NCBI RefSeq assembly: GCF_002906575.1
Contig: NZ_CP026309.1
Location: forward strand, 310,001-374,000
Length of the DNA: 64,000 nt
From: Salinigranum rubrum
Lineage (GTDB): Archaea > Halobacteriota > Halobacteria > Halobacteriales > Haloferacaceae
Direction of reading: 5' to 3'
Shown: in pieces, positions 8,738-18,498 of the stretch
How positions within the stretch are numbered: the stretch's first letter is position 1
Layout of the letters: the number at the start of each line of letters is the position of its first letter
The notes under the pieces: model-generated
Database searches by the model: none
Told to the model about the DNA's origin: nothing
What the model saw: only the letters and a program-made list of their open reading frames with translations
Made by a program: the position numbers and the translations under genes

Positions 8738-10402
8738 ATGAGTCAGCGCATGCAGCAGGGACAGCCGATGATCATTCTCGGTGACGACTCCCAGCGCGTC
8801 AAGGACCGCGACGCGCAGGCGTACAACATCCGCGCGGCTCGCGCCGTGGCCGACGCCGTACGGTCGACACTCGGCCCGAAAGGGATGGACAAGATGCTCG
8901 TCGACTCGATGGGCGACGTCACCATCACGAACGACGGCGTCACCATCCTCAAGGAGATGGACATCGACAACCCGACGGCCGAGATGATCGTCGAGGTCGC
9001 CGAGACCCAGGAGGACGAGGCCGGCGACGGGACGACGACGGCCGTGGCCATCGCGGGCGAACTCCTGAAGAACGCCGAGGACCTCCTCGAACAGGACATC
9101 CACCCGACGGCGATCATCAAGGGCTTCCACCTCGCGAGCGAGCACGCCCGAGCGGAGATCGACGACATCGCCGAGCGCGTCGACCCCGAGGACGAAGAAC
9201 TCCTGAAGAAGGTCGCCGAGACGTCGATGACCGGCAAGGGTGCCGAACTCAACAAGGAGCTCCTCGCCGAACTCATCGTCGGCGCCGTCCAGCAGGTCAC
9301 GGTCGAGGCCGACGACGGCTCCTACGTGGTCGACCTCGAGAACGTCAACATCGAGACGCAGACCGGCCGCTCCGCCGGCGAGAGCGAACTCCTCACGGGC
9401 GCGGTCATCGACAAGGACCCCGTCCACGAGGACATGCCCCTCGAGTTCGACGACGCCAACGTGCTGCTCATCAACGAGGCCATCGAGATCGAGGAGGCCG
9501 ACGTCGACACGCAGGTCAACATCGACTCCCCCGACCAGCTTCAGAAGTTCCTCGACCGCGAGGAGTCTCAGCTGAAGGAGAAGGTCGACCAGATCGAGGC
9601 CACGGGCGCGAACGTCGTCTTCTGTCAGAAGGGCATCGACGACATGGCCCAGCACTACCTCGCGAAGAAGGGCATCCTGGCCGTTCGCCGCGTGAAGAAG
9701 TCGGACATCAAGTTCCTCAAGAACGTCCTCGGCGGCTCCATCGTCTCGGACCTCGACTCGGCCACCGAGGCCGACCTCGGGCACGGCTCCGTCCGCCGCG
9801 ACGACGAGGACGAACTGTTCTACGTCGAGGGCCCCGACGCCCACGGCGTCACGCTGCTGCTGCGCGGCTCCACCGACCACGTGGTCGACGAACTCGAACG
9901 CGGCATCAACGACGCGCTCGACGTCGTCACCTCCACCGTCACCGACGGTCGCGTGGTGGCTGGCGGCGGTGCCATCGAGGTCGAACTCGCCTCGCGCCTC
10001 CGCGACTACGCCGACTCCGTCGAGGGCCGCGAGCAGCTCGCCGTCGAGGCGTTCGCGGACGCGCTCGAACTCGTCCCGCGCGTGCTGGCCGAGAACGCCG
10101 GCCTCGACGCCATCGACACGCTCGTCGACCTCCGCGCCGCCCACGAGGAGGGTCAGGTCCGCGCCGGCCTGAACGTCTTCAGCGGCGACGTCGTCGACAC
10201 GTTCGACGCGGGCGTCGTCGAACCGGCCCACTCGAAGGAGCAGGCGCTCTCCTCGGCCACCGAGGCCGCGAACCTCGTCCTCAAAATCGACGACATCATC
10301 GCTGCCGGCGACCTCTCCACCGACAAGGGTGACGACGAGGAAGGCGGTGCCGGCGGCATGGGCGGCATGGGCGGAATGGGTGGCATGGGCGGCGCTATGT
10401 AA
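8738..10402 (+). CDS. thsA: Thermosome (group II chaperonin) subunit
   Basis: A 554-residue ATP-dependent chaperonin subunit that folds cytoplasmic proteins in a double-ring complex. The ATP-binding loop [12 protein letters not shown] lies near residue 45 and GDGTTT, with the catalytic aspartate, near residue 97; VVAGGGAIE near residue 410 completes the nucleotide site. The tail is a repeated GGM sequence, as in other haloarchaeal subunits. An upstream frame extension is rejected because a TATA box lies inside it. Heat induction is likely from family knowledge, but no specific operator is visible. Confidence 0.97.
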   Translation: MSQRMQQGQPMIILGDDSQRVKDRDAQAYNIRAARAVADAVRSTLGPKGMDKMLVDSMGDVTITNDGVTILKEMDIDNPTAEMIVEVAETQEDEAGDGTTTAVAIAGELLKNAEDLLEQDIHPTAIIKGFHLASEHARAEIDDIAERVDPEDEELLKKVAETSMTGKGAELNKELLAELIVGAVQQVTVEADDGSYVVDLENVNIETQTGRSAGESELLTGAVIDKDPVHEDMPLEFDDANVLLINEAIEIEEADVDTQVNIDSPDQLQKFLDREESQLKEKVDQIEATGANVVFCQKGIDDMAQHYLAKKGILAVRRVKKSDIKFLKNVLGGSIVSDLDSATEADLGHGSVRRDDEDELFYVEGPDAHGVTLLLRGSTDHVVDELERGINDALDVVTSTVTDGRVVAGGGAIEVELASRLRDYADSVEGREQLAVEAFADALELVPRVLAENAGLDAIDTLVDLRAAHEEGQVRAGLNVFSGDVVDTFDAGVVEPAHSKEQALSSATEAANLVLKIDDIIAAGDLSTDKGDDEEGGAGGMGGMGGMGGMGGAM

Positions 10403-10449
10403 AATCGGTCCCTGACCGATTTTCATAGGTCGTCAGGCTCCGCCTGACG
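10401..10449 (+). terminator. Double hairpin behind the thermosome gene (module 1)
   Basis: Starting within the stop codon, AAAATCGGTC pairs perfectly with GACCGATTTT (10401-10423, loop CCT). TTTCATAGG follows, and then a second perfect hairpin, CGTCAGGC/GCCTGACG (10431-10449). The first stem next to T residues could terminate transcription. A related module is found at 10529-10572. Confidence 0.65.
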
Positions 10450-10528
10450 CAAGCGATGTAAGCGAGGCGAAAAAACACGAGCCACGCGAGGTGGCAAACC
10501 GCCTCGTCGCGAACGACGACCCGCGAGG

Positions 10529-10572
10529 GCAGTCTGAGACTGCTTTCATAGGCCGTCAGACGCGGTCTGACG
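10529..10572 (+). repeat. Double hairpin behind the thermosome gene (module 2)
   Basis: GCAGTCT pairs with AGACTGC around a single base, followed by CTTTCATAGG and then the perfect hairpin CGTCAGAC/GTCTGACG (10554-10572). The connector TTTCATAGGYCGTCAG is shared with module 1, 123 bases away, while the stems differ and remain complementary. The rest of the 398-base gap between the thermosome and the RecA-like gene shows no clear gene. Confidence 0.55.
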
Positions 10573-10723
10573 CAGCCGACTCCCGCTCTCACCCCCGAAC
10601 CGTTCCCCGACCACCGACTCACTCGTTCTTTGCGCAGTTCCGGCGTGGGCCGCTGCTCGCTCTCGTCCCGACGGCTGGAACCCCGTCAGTGGAATTTATA
10701 TGCGCACCTGTCGAGCATCTGGT

Positions 10724-10804
10724 ATGCGGTCGGTCGCATCGCTCGCGGGCACTCGCACGGTAGTCACATCACCACGTCGCTCGTCGGAGGCTGGTGTCGG
10801 GTGA
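10724..10804 (+). CDS. Short frame overlapping the RecA-like gene start
   Basis: A 26-codon ATG frame (MRSVASLAGTRTVV...) whose TGA overlaps the GTG start of the next gene. A clear TATA box (ATTTATATG, 10694-10702) is about 27 bases before this ATG, so transcription probably begins here. It is either a translated upstream peptide or, if one base is missing near 10798-10801, the true N-terminus of the downstream protein. The data do not decide. Confidence 0.35.
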   Translation: MRSVASLAGTRTVVTSPRRSSEAGVG

Positions 10805-11481
10805 CAACCTCTCCGGCGGACGACACGTACGCGGTCGGCGACGCCGTCCCCGACCCGGCGCTCGACTCGCTCCCGGCCGGGACGAACCTCCTCCTCGTCG
10901 GCGACGGCGCGAGCGGCGCGTCCGACCTCCTCTATCGGATTCTCGCCCAGGCACCACGGGTGAGCGAACGGGTCATCATCGTGACGACCGAGGGCGACGC
11001 CGGGACGGTCACCAGACGGTACCGGACGAAACTCGCGGACCCGGACTCGCTCGAACACCTGTTCGTGGTCGACGCCTCGCTGTCCGGACTCGCGCGGGAC
11101 ACGGGCCCGCTCTCGCCCACCCGGGTCGAGGCGGCCTCGTCACCGGCCGACATCACGGGTATCGGCATCGGGGTCACGAACCACCTGCGCTCCATCGGGA
11201 CCGACCGCATCCGCCTCGGAACGGTTTCGCTCTCGCCCATCCTGGAGAAACTCGGTGCCGAGCGCACGTTCGCGTTCTTCCACGTCCTGACGGGCCGTGT
11301 CCGACGAGCGGGACATCTGGGACTGTTCGTCGTCGACCCCTCCCGCCACGAGGCGACACACGTCGACGTCCTGCAGTCGCTCACCGACGGAGCCTTCCGG
11401 TTTCGGCAGACCGAGGACGGACGCACGTTCCGCGGGGAAGGCACCGTCGACGCCGTCTCCGACTGGACGCCGCTCGACTGA
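10801..11481 (+). CDS. RecA/KaiC-like haloarchaeal protein with degenerate P-loop (DUF7504-like)
   Basis: A 226-residue alpha/beta protein. NLLLVGDGASGASDLLYRIL sits where a KaiC/RecA-type P-loop would be but lacks the GK[ST] signature, so ATP hydrolysis is doubtful. RVIIVTTEGD and HLGLFVVDPSRHE look like the following Rossmann-type strands. Such proteins are frequent in haloarchaea, some fused to signalling or helix-turn-helix domains; none is visible here. The GTG start is uncertain because a short coupled frame precedes it. Confidence 0.6.
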   Translation: MTTSPADDTYAVGDAVPDPALDSLPAGTNLLLVGDGASGASDLLYRILAQAPRVSERVIIVTTEGDAGTVTRRYRTKLADPDSLEHLFVVDASLSGLARDTGPLSPTRVEAASSPADITGIGIGVTNHLRSIGTDRIRLGTVSLSPILEKLGAERTFAFFHVLTGRVRRAGHLGLFVVDPSRHEATHVDVLQSLTDGAFRFRQTEDGRTFRGEGTVDAVSDWTPLD

Positions 11482-11630
11482 CCGGCGACTGGTCGGGCGG
11501 CTTGCCTCCGATATCGAAACCAGCCTGGAGAAATCGAAATAGATTGAATACAGTTCGAATACGTGGGTGGTTCTTGCAGGATAATTCTGATTTAGCATGA
11601 GTTAAGTAGTTCTCGTGTGAACGCCGGCGT

Positions 11631-12664
11631 ATGCACACCCTTCTCCTCGACAGCGACGACGTCGACCACAACACCCAGTATCCGGAACTCATCGTCGCTA
11701 TCGAAGAGGCGTTCGCGGCCTACGAGCGCGGCCACGCGCAGATGCCCGCGAAGTCCTACATCGACCTCCCGCAGTACAACGGCGATTTCCGGTCGATGCC
11801 GGCGTATCTCGACGTTCGCGGCGGTGAACTCTCCGCGAGTCAGAGCGAACCGGGCGAGTCCCGCGCTGCCGGCGACTGGGACGCGGCGGGCATCAAGTGG
11901 GTGAACGTCCACACCGACAACAACGCGGCGTACGACTTACCGACCGTTCTCGGGACGATGATCTACTCCGACCCGCGCAACGCCTACCCCCTCGCCATCA
12001 TGGACGGCCGCGAACTCACGATGAAGCGGACGGGCGCGGCGGCGGCCGTCGCCACCGACCACCTCTCTCTCCCCGACGCCTCCTCGCTCGGCATCGTCGG
12101 CGCGGGGGTCCAGGCGTACACCCAACTGGAGGCCATCTCCACCGTCCGCGACATCGACACGGTGGTCATCTCGGACCTCGACGACGAGCGCGTCCGACGG
12201 TTCGTCGAGACGTTCGACGGGCGGTTCGACGTTCGCGGGGGAGCGTCGAGGAGGCGGCCGCCTGCGACGTCCTCTCGACGGTGACGCCCGTCGAGTCGCC
12301 CATCGTGAGCGACGTCGGCGACCACACCCACGTCAACGCGATGGGTGCCGACGCCGCCGGCAAGCACGAACTCGCGGACGAGGTCCTCCTCGACGCGAAA
12401 CTCGTCATCGACGACCACGAACAGTGTACCCACTCGGGCGAGATCAACGTGCCCTACGGCCGGGGTGTGCTCACCGACGACGACATCTACGGCGAAATCG
12501 GCGAAATCGTCGTCGGGGCGAAGGAGGGACGCACCGACGCGGACGGCGCTACCGTCTTCGACTCGACGGGGCTCGCCATTCAGGACGTCGCCGCGGCACA
12601 CGTCGTCTACGAACACGCGACCGAGAACGACAACGGCACGGCGTTCGACTTCTTCAACCTCTGA
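11631..12664 (+). pseudogene. Ornithine cyclodeaminase/alanine dehydrogenase family, frameshifted
   Basis: NAD(P)-dependent enzyme of the ornithine cyclodeaminase/mu-crystallin family. The N-terminal half contains MPAKSYIDLP and the substrate-binding lysine region MKRTGAAAAVAT, then the Rossmann motif GIVGAGVQAYTQL. The C-terminal half (EEAAACDVLSTVTPVESPIV to FDSTGLAIQDVAAA) is in another frame. The switch is at a run of five G (12237-12241), and one extra base restores continuity. Everything else looks intact. The 149 bases before it are relatively AT-rich and probably hold the promoter. Confidence 0.85.
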
Positions 12665-12690
12665 TTCGCCTGCGTCGGACCCGACTGCCC

Positions 12691-14241
12691 TCAGCCTTCG
12701 ACTCCCGCGCGCAGACAGGTTCCACAGGCGTCGATCCGCTCTCGCTCGACGCTCGACTCCCCGGCGCTCGACTCGTTCGCTTCGACCCGGTCGCCCGCCT
12801 CCCGTGCGTCGGCGACGGCCACCGGGTCGGGGGTGACCACCGCGTCCGTCGTGACAGACGGTGCCGGTCGGAGTTCGAGCGCCGCGAGGAGGTCGCCGAC
12901 GTCGGCCGCGGAGAACACCCGCGTCCGTTCGTCGAGGCGCGTCAGCGTCTCGCTGTCGAACCCGAGCGCCGACGCCGACGACTCGGTGACGCGAGCGATG
13001 ACCTGACGGGCGTACGCGTTCCCCGGTGAGGGTTCCGAGGGCGTCCGAGCGTACTTCGATTCGACGAGCGAGAAGAAGTCCGCGACGGACCGCGGCGCGT
13101 CCGGAGTTGCGTTCGTCCCCGGTTGTCGGTGCGGTGCGGCGTACAGGCCCACGTCGGGGAACGACCGCCCGCCGGAGTTCAGCGCGACGAGAAGCATCGT
13201 GTTGGCCCGTCGCGCCTTCGCCGTTCCGGTCCGAGCGACCGCCGGGTCGGCGAGGACGTGTTCGGCCCAGACGAGCGTTTCGAGGTACGTTGCGATGATC
13301 TCCTCGTCGAGACCGACCGCGAGGTCCTGGTGGAACCCCTCGTGTGCGAACAGCGGCGCGAGGACGACGAACGGTTCGCCGTCGAGGACGGGGTCGACGA
13401 GAACCGTCGGGTTCCCCTCCTCGACCAGGACCTCCATACACCCGCCCGAGATGGTCGGTCGCCGCTGGACGGCGTACGGCCGGCCGAACTGGTTCTCGCC
13501 GTCGATGATGACCCTGTCGACGCCGCGTGCGACCGTCCCCGCGTTCGCGAGCACGCCCGCCAGCGCCTCCGCGTCGAACTCCCCCTCACCGTCTTCGAAC
13601 CGGCTCCGGACGTCCGGGTCGTCGAACCGTGCGAGCGCCCGGTCGCGCTCCTCGGCCGTGAGTCGCCCCCGGTCGACGAACTGTCCGAGGTGCGCCGCGA
13701 GTCGTTCGCGGACCCGATCCGGGTCGTCGTCGCCGTCCGCGTGCGGGCTGCCGTCGGGATACACTGCGGGGGAGAAGTAGTCGGGGTTCGTCGGTTCGTA
13801 CGCCTTGAACCACTGCGTGGCCCGCTCGGGTGGGAGGAGGTCGCCGTCCGGCGTGTACGCGAACGCACCGCGCGGGCGACCGTCGACGACGAGCCCCGCC
13901 TCGTCGAACACGACCACCGTCCCCCGACTGACCGGTCCGTCGACGACCAGCCGAACCCCCGTCGGCGTGGCCGTCGCCTCCAGGACGTCGAGCAGTCTCG
14001 GTCTCGTTCGAGCCGACCGTGGGTCGACGATGTACGTCCAGACGCGGACTCGTTCGGCGTCGACGACGTCGACGTCGGCCGAGAGGTCGACGGCCAGTAC
14101 CGACTGTGGCTGTGGCACACCGTCGTCGACCACCTGCTGTACGACCGTTCCCCGCTGTGCGTCGACGGTGGAGACCGCACCGCCGACGGCGACACCTCCG
14201 GTGAGTACGCCGATTCCTCGGAGGACGTCGCGCCGTCGCAT
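12691..14241 (-). CDS. Tat-exported protein with HExxH motif, putative metallopeptidase
   Basis: A 516-residue protein with a twin-arginine signal ([16 protein letters not shown]), so probably exported folded. Residues 300-304 are HEGFH, a match to the zinc-metallopeptidase motif HExxH; it follows the hydrophobic FVVLAPLFA and precedes GLDEEIIATYLE, which supplies candidate third ligands (E313, E314 or E321). The N-terminal half is beta-rich and contains WFKAYEPTNPDYFSP. The C-terminus carries a CGTC pair. I recognise no named family. The peptidase assignment rests on one motif in a plausible helix context. Confidence 0.6.
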   Translation of the reverse strand: MRRRDVLRGIGVLTGGVAVGGAVSTVDAQRGTVVQQVVDDGVPQPQSVLAVDLSADVDVVDAERVRVWTYIVDPRSARTRPRLLDVLEATATPTGVRLVVDGPVSRGTVVVFDEAGLVVDGRPRGAFAYTPDGDLLPPERATQWFKAYEPTNPDYFSPAVYPDGSPHADGDDDPDRVRERLAAHLGQFVDRGRLTAEERDRALARFDDPDVRSRFEDGEGEFDAEALAGVLANAGTVARGVDRVIIDGENQFGRPYAVQRRPTISGGCMEVLVEEGNPTVLVDPVLDGEPFVVLAPLFAHEGFHQDLAVGLDEEIIATYLETLVWAEHVLADPAVARTGTAKARRANTMLLVALNSGGRSFPDVGLYAAPHRQPGTNATPDAPRSVADFFSLVESKYARTPSEPSPGNAYARQVIARVTESSASALGFDSETLTRLDERTRVFSAADVGDLLAALELRPAPSVTTDAVVTPDPVAVADAREAGDRVEANESSAGESSVERERIDACGTCLRAGVEG

Positions 14242-14421
14242 ACCTCAGACCACGTCCTCCCACCCGTTGAACGGTGACGCTGCTATGTTCGGGTCGGACT
14301 ATCGCTCGTGAAATTAGCCCCCGGACCGCGTCTCACTCCCCGGCCCTCTCCGATGTCGGTCTGGCTCACGCCCCGCACGCATCCGACGACGGACGGAGTC
14401 GCCGACGCCCGCGCGTCGTCG

Positions 14422-14661
14422 TCACTCGCGCCCGCGTAGGCCCGCCAGCGCGTCGATGCCCCGCGCCAGCAGCCAGACGATGACGAGGAACGGCAACAGC
14501 GGGACGAACAACACGAGCATGCCGAGGAACACGGCCCACCCGATGGAGTCCATCTCGGCGTTCGGGTGTGACTGGTACCGGGGCGAGACGCTCCGGTAGG
14601 CTCGCTTCAGTACGCCTGCGTCGTCGGTCGGCTGGATGTCGGTGTCCGAATCAGCACTCAT
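14422..14661 (-). CDS. Small single-helix membrane protein (DUF7535-like)
   Basis: A 79-residue protein with an acidic N-terminus, the segment SVSPRYQSHPNAEMDSIGW, and one long hydrophobic helix (about residues 47-71) followed by a short charged end. I recall similar haloarchaeal proteins under DUF7535. The ATG at 14661 was chosen because the preceding frame is Ser/Arg-rich. It lies immediately downstream of leuS on the other side of a divergent gap; no function is known. Confidence 0.65.
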   Translation of the reverse strand: MSADSDTDIQPTDDAGVLKRAYRSVSPRYQSHPNAEMDSIGWAVFLGMLVLFVPLLPFLVIVWLLARGIDALAGLRGRE

Positions 14662-14716
14662 GTCAACCCCTAGGTGTGCGGAAGAAATAACGGTTCTTCC
14701 GATTCCGACGGGGCCG

Positions 14717-17626
14717 TCACTCGATGTGGACGGCCGGGCGGAACGGGACCGCACCGCTCGCGCGGTCGGCGGGGTCGATGATGTCGTCGTCGTTCTCGCG
14801 GTAGAGTTCGACCTCGGCGTCGAACTCGCGTTCGAGGAAGTCGACCGCCCCCTCGTAGACGGCGTACTCGTCGAGGTCGGTCATCGCCCCCAGCGTCTCG
14901 TCGTCGAGGCCGCGGACCTGCTCGGTGAGTTCCCCGACGAGGTCGTTCACCTCGTTCCCGCGCTCGCGGAGTTCCGGGTCCTGCATGACCTGCCCCATCA
15001 CCGCACCGACGTCGTCGCCCACCTCGCTCACCGTCTCGAACACGTCGTGCTTCCACTGGGCGGCGACGTACACCCTGATGACCGAGGGGTCCGTGCCGGT
15101 CACGTCGACGATGTCGTTCACGTCGTCGGCGAGCCGTTCGATCTGTCGCTCTTCGAGTTCGACGGCCTCGCGTTCGAGGTCGGCCGACACGACGGGCCAC
15201 GGGGCGTCCTCGGCGGGCGTCCCCGTCAACTGCTCGTGGAGTTCGTTCGCGAGGAACGGGACGAACGGTGCCAGCAGTCGCAGGCGGGTTTCGAGGACGT
15301 GCCGGAGCGTCCACTGGGCGCTCTCCCTGCTTCGGTCGGCGCGCCGACGGTACCATCTGAGGTGTTCCTCGAAGTTGTAGAAGGCGGCCTGCGACGCCGA
15401 GCGCGTCTCGGCGTTGTCCATCGCCTCCGTGACCGCTCGAATCGTCTCCTGGAGCTTCGAGAGGAGCCAGTAGTCCACTCTCTCCAGGTCGTCGGGGACC
15501 GTCGCGGGGCTCCCCCCGTCGTCACCGAACGTCGACCCCTCGGCCCCCTCGTCGATGAGTTGTGTGGCGCGGTTCCAGAACCTGTCTAGTTGGTTTCGGA
15601 CGCTCTCGACCTGCTCGGCGCGCCAGTCGTAGTCCTGCCACGGCTCCGCCGAGTTCAGGAGGAAAAAGCGGACGGTGTCGGCGCCGTACTCGTCGATGGC
15701 CGCGCCGGGGAGCACGACGTGCCCCTTCGAGGAGGACATCTTCTCGCCCTCCAAGAGGCCCATCCCCATGATGACGATGCCCTGCGGCCAGTTCTCCCGG
15801 TCGAACAGCTCCGCGTGGTGGAACAGATAGAAGGTGAGGTGGTTCGAGATGAGGTCGTTCGCCGAGAAGCGGTAGTCGACGGGGTACCAGTACTCCCATT
15901 CCTCGCGCAGTTCGAGCGCCCGTTCGTCGGGGTCGTCGACGGCGTCGGGGCCATAAAAGAGCGCGTCGAAGAACGCGCGGTCGAGCTCTTCCGGGGGAAT
16001 CTCCTGAATGCGGTGCGCCAGCGTGTAGTACGCCATGTAGATGGTCGAGTCCGACAGCGGCTCGATGACGAAGTCGCGGTCCCACGGGAGGCGGGTCCCC
16101 AGCCCGTAGTTTCGGATGCAGGGCCACTCGTTCAGCCAGTCGATGGTGTGGGTGTACTCCCCACGGGTGTTCTCGGGGATGCACTCCATGTTCTCGACGA
16201 CTTCCTTCGCCTTCCGCTTCCACGCCTCGTCGTTGTACCGCAGGAACCACGTGTCCTGCTTGGCGACGGCGACCTCCCCGCCGCAGCGACAGATGACCTC
16301 CTCGGAGAACTCCTGCATCGACCCGAACGCGCCCGCATCGCGGTAGTGCTCGCGGAACCGTCCCCGCACGTCCTCGACCACCTCGCCCGCGAACTCGTCG
16401 TACATCGGGAGCAGCGTCCCCGCGTGGAACTCGCGGTTGTACAGTTCCTTCGTCGCGTCTTCGAGGGCGGGGTCGTCGGACGACTCGATGCCGTGCTCCT
16501 CGACGGCGTCCTTCGCGGGAATCTCGCCGTAGCCCTCGATTTCGAGGATGGGTACCGGTTCGATGGCGTCGACCCGCGCGGGGTCGATACCGTACCGCTC
16601 CAGTCGCTCGTGGTCCGCCTTCGCCTCTTGGAGGGCGACGTAGTCGTCGGGCGAGTGCGCCGGGACGGACATCACGACGCCGGTGGCGTTGTCGGCGTCG
16701 ACGAACCCGGCGGGAAGCACCAGAACGGCGTCGCCCGTGATGGGGTTCTCGACCTCTTCGCCGACGAGCCGTTCGCCGGTGAACTCCGCTTCGACGACGA
16801 CTTCGTGGTCCTGCAGACGGAGCTTCTCGGCCGCCTTCGCGGAGACGAGCCACGTCTCGCCGTCCACGTCGGCGAGCACGTAGTCGGCGTCGGGGTCGAT
16901 GTAGGCGTTCGTCACGCCCTTCACCGTCTCGGGCCGGAGTGTCGCCATCGGGACGACGATTTTCTCGCCCTCCTCGCCGTCCGCTTCCCACCCGAACCGG
17001 ACCAGCGTGTACTCTTGGAACTCCGCCTCCTCGCCTTCGAGGAGGTCGTGGGTCGTGACCGGCTGCTGCTCGTTCGTGCAGTACTTGACGGGGTGGAGGC
17101 CCTTCTCCAGCAGGCCTCTCTCCTTGAGTGTCTCGTACTGCCACGTGATGAACTGCGAGTAGTGGTCGTCGTTGGTGGTGAACTCCCGGCGCCAGTCCAC
17201 GGAGAGTCCCAACTGGCGCATCCCCTGCTTGTAGTGGTTCTCGATGAAGTATCTCGCATACCCCATCGGCGTCTCTAGCTCCTGCAGGGTGTCCTCGGGC
17301 ACGTTGTACGTGTCGCGGAGGACCGAGAGTTGCTTCTCCTCGCCCTTCTTCAGGCGCTCGACGGCCCCGATGATGGGCGTCCCCGTGACGTGCCAGGCGA
17401 TGGGGAAGAGGACGGTGTCGCCTTGCTGCCGCCGGTACCGGGCGTAGACGTCCGGCACGGTGTACGTCCGGGCGTGCCCGATGTGCATCCCGCCGCTGGG
17501 ATACGGGTACGGCACGGTCAGGAAGGTCACGTCCTCGTCTTCCCCGTCGGGGTCGGGCTCGTATCGCCCCGTCTCGGCCCAGCGCTCCCGCCAGCGCTCC
17601 TCGAGTTCCTGCGGGTCGTAATCCAT
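14717..17626 (-). CDS. leuS: Leucyl-tRNA synthetase
   Basis: A 969-residue class I synthetase that charges tRNA-Leu. The HIGH motif is in MHIGHARTYTV and the KMSKS motif is KMSSSKGH. The CP1 editing domain (MATLRPETVKGVTNAY, with the editing threonines) lies between them, followed by the anticodon-binding domain. The size fits the archaeal/eukaryotic LeuRS class. The ATG at 17626 gives MDYDPQELEERWRERW, the conserved start; 61 upstream residues are out of family. A TTTTA box 27 bases before the ATG supports it. Confidence 0.97.
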   Translation of the reverse strand: MDYDPQELEERWRERWAETGRYEPDPDGEDEDVTFLTVPYPYPSGGMHIGHARTYTVPDVYARYRRQQGDTVLFPIAWHVTGTPIIGAVERLKKGEEKQLSVLRDTYNVPEDTLQELETPMGYARYFIENHYKQGMRQLGLSVDWRREFTTNDDHYSQFITWQYETLKERGLLEKGLHPVKYCTNEQQPVTTHDLLEGEEAEFQEYTLVRFGWEADGEEGEKIVVPMATLRPETVKGVTNAYIDPDADYVLADVDGETWLVSAKAAEKLRLQDHEVVVEAEFTGERLVGEEVENPITGDAVLVLPAGFVDADNATGVVMSVPAHSPDDYVALQEAKADHERLERYGIDPARVDAIEPVPILEIEGYGEIPAKDAVEEHGIESSDDPALEDATKELYNREFHAGTLLPMYDEFAGEVVEDVRGRFREHYRDAGAFGSMQEFSEEVICRCGGEVAVAKQDTWFLRYNDEAWKRKAKEVVENMECIPENTRGEYTHTIDWLNEWPCIRNYGLGTRLPWDRDFVIEPLSDSTIYMAYYTLAHRIQEIPPEELDRAFFDALFYGPDAVDDPDERALELREEWEYWYPVDYRFSANDLISNHLTFYLFHHAELFDRENWPQGIVIMGMGLLEGEKMSSSKGHVVLPGAAIDEYGADTVRFFLLNSAEPWQDYDWRAEQVESVRNQLDRFWNRATQLIDEGAEGSTFGDDGGSPATVPDDLERVDYWLLSKLQETIRAVTEAMDNAETRSASQAAFYNFEEHLRWYRRRADRSRESAQWTLRHVLETRLRLLAPFVPFLANELHEQLTGTPAEDAPWPVVSADLEREAVELEERQIERLADDVNDIVDVTGTDPSVIRVYVAAQWKHDVFETVSEVGDDVGAVMGQVMQDPELRERGNEVNDLVGELTEQVRGLDDETLGAMTDLDEYAVYEGAVDFLEREFDAEVELYRENDDDIIDPADRASGAVPFRPAVHIE

Positions 17627-17650
17627 ACCGGTTCGTCCGTCTCCGCGGCC

Positions 17651-17658
17651 TAAAACTA
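17651..17658 (-). promoter_or_regulatory. TATA-like box of leuS
   Basis: On the minus strand, AGTTTTAG lies about 27 bases before the leuS ATG, matching the distance for a near-leaderless transcript. The rest of the 332-base gap between leuS and the Hsp20 stop shows no gene that I can support. Confidence 0.45.
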
Positions 17659-17958
17659 CTGCTATAACTACCGCTGTACCGTCCGTCTCCTGACCGCTCC
17701 CGCGGTCGAACCCAGTTCGGACTCGGACCGGCTTCGAGGGTCGACTCGAATTCGATCCGCCGCGCCCCGTGCCACGTTCGACTGGCGGGGCGGGTAGGTC
17801 GGCGAGCACGCCCGTGGGACGCGCTCGACGAACGAGCGACGCGAGCGGACCGGGCTCTCACGACGAAATGGAAAACGGGACGGGACCGAACCGGTCGGGG
17901 ACCGAAACGAAGCGTCGAGTCGTTGAGTCGAGTACGTCGTTCGCGCGACGAGTCGCGT

Positions 17959-18468
17959 TTATTCGATGTCGATGTGGTGGCTGTCGTCGTCCTCGTCGTC
18001 CGTCTCGACGACGGGGAGGGTGACGGTGAGAACGCCGTTGGTGTACGACGCGCTCGCCTCCTCCTCGCGTACCTCGACGGGGAGGGGGACGGTGCGGTGG
18101 ACGGTGTGGTGGCGGCGCTCGCGGCGGACGTAGTTCTCGGACTCGTACGCGTCGTCGACATCGTGCTCGGCGCGGATGGTGAGCGCGTCGTTGGCGACCG
18201 AGAGGCTGATCTCGTCCTTCTCGAAGCCGGGGAGGTCGGCCGTGACGGCCACGCTGTCGTCGCGCTCGGCGACGTCGACCTGGATGCCGCCCTGGCTCCA
18301 CACCGTGGGCATGGAGTCGGAGTCACCGGACTCCAGCGCGGGGCGCGTCTCGGCGAAGCGGGCGAACTGGCGGTTCATCTCCTCGAACTGGCGGTTCATG
18401 CGCTCGAACATTCGCTCGAAGTCGAACGGGCTGTCACCGGAGTTACCGAAGTTGGAACGTCGCATCAT
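17959..18468 (-). CDS. Hsp20/alpha-crystallin small heat-shock protein (first of two)
   Basis: A 169-residue ATP-independent holdase. The N-terminal arm has a repeated pattern (ERMNRQFEEMNRQFARF). The alpha-crystallin domain spans about residues 60-155, with VTADLPGFEKDEISLSV and the family signature region ASASYTNGVLTVTLP. The C-terminus has the I-x-I anchor (HIDIE) used in oligomer assembly. The first of two ATG codons is used. A TATA-like box lies 31-39 bases upstream. It is 183 bases behind another Hsp20 on the same strand, so a tandem duplication is likely. Confidence 0.93.
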   Translation of the reverse strand: MMRRSNFGNSGDSPFDFERMFERMNRQFEEMNRQFARFAETRPALESGDSDSMPTVWSQGGIQVDVAERDDSVAVTADLPGFEKDEISLSVANDALTIRAEHDVDDAYESENYVRRERRHHTVHRTVPLPVEVREEEASASYTNGVLTVTLPVVETDDEDDDSHHIDIE

Positions 18469-18498
18469 TACTGATCGGCCCCTCTGTAGGCTGTCTCA

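Noticed and set aside
10330-10402. A new GGM repeat at the end of the thermosome gene
   Set aside because: Glycine-methionine tails are normal for group II chaperonins.
8714-10426. A 570-codon open frame opposite the thermosome gene
   Set aside because: It is the antisense shadow of a conserved gene; high G+C keeps this frame open, and its composition is repetitive Asp/Val/Leu without any family mark.
15522-18326. A 934-codon frame overlapping leuS
   Set aside because: It is Arg-rich and crosses both leuS and the Hsp20 gene on the same strand in another frame. Arginine-rich frames are the usual shadow in such DNA, while haloarchaeal proteins are acidic.
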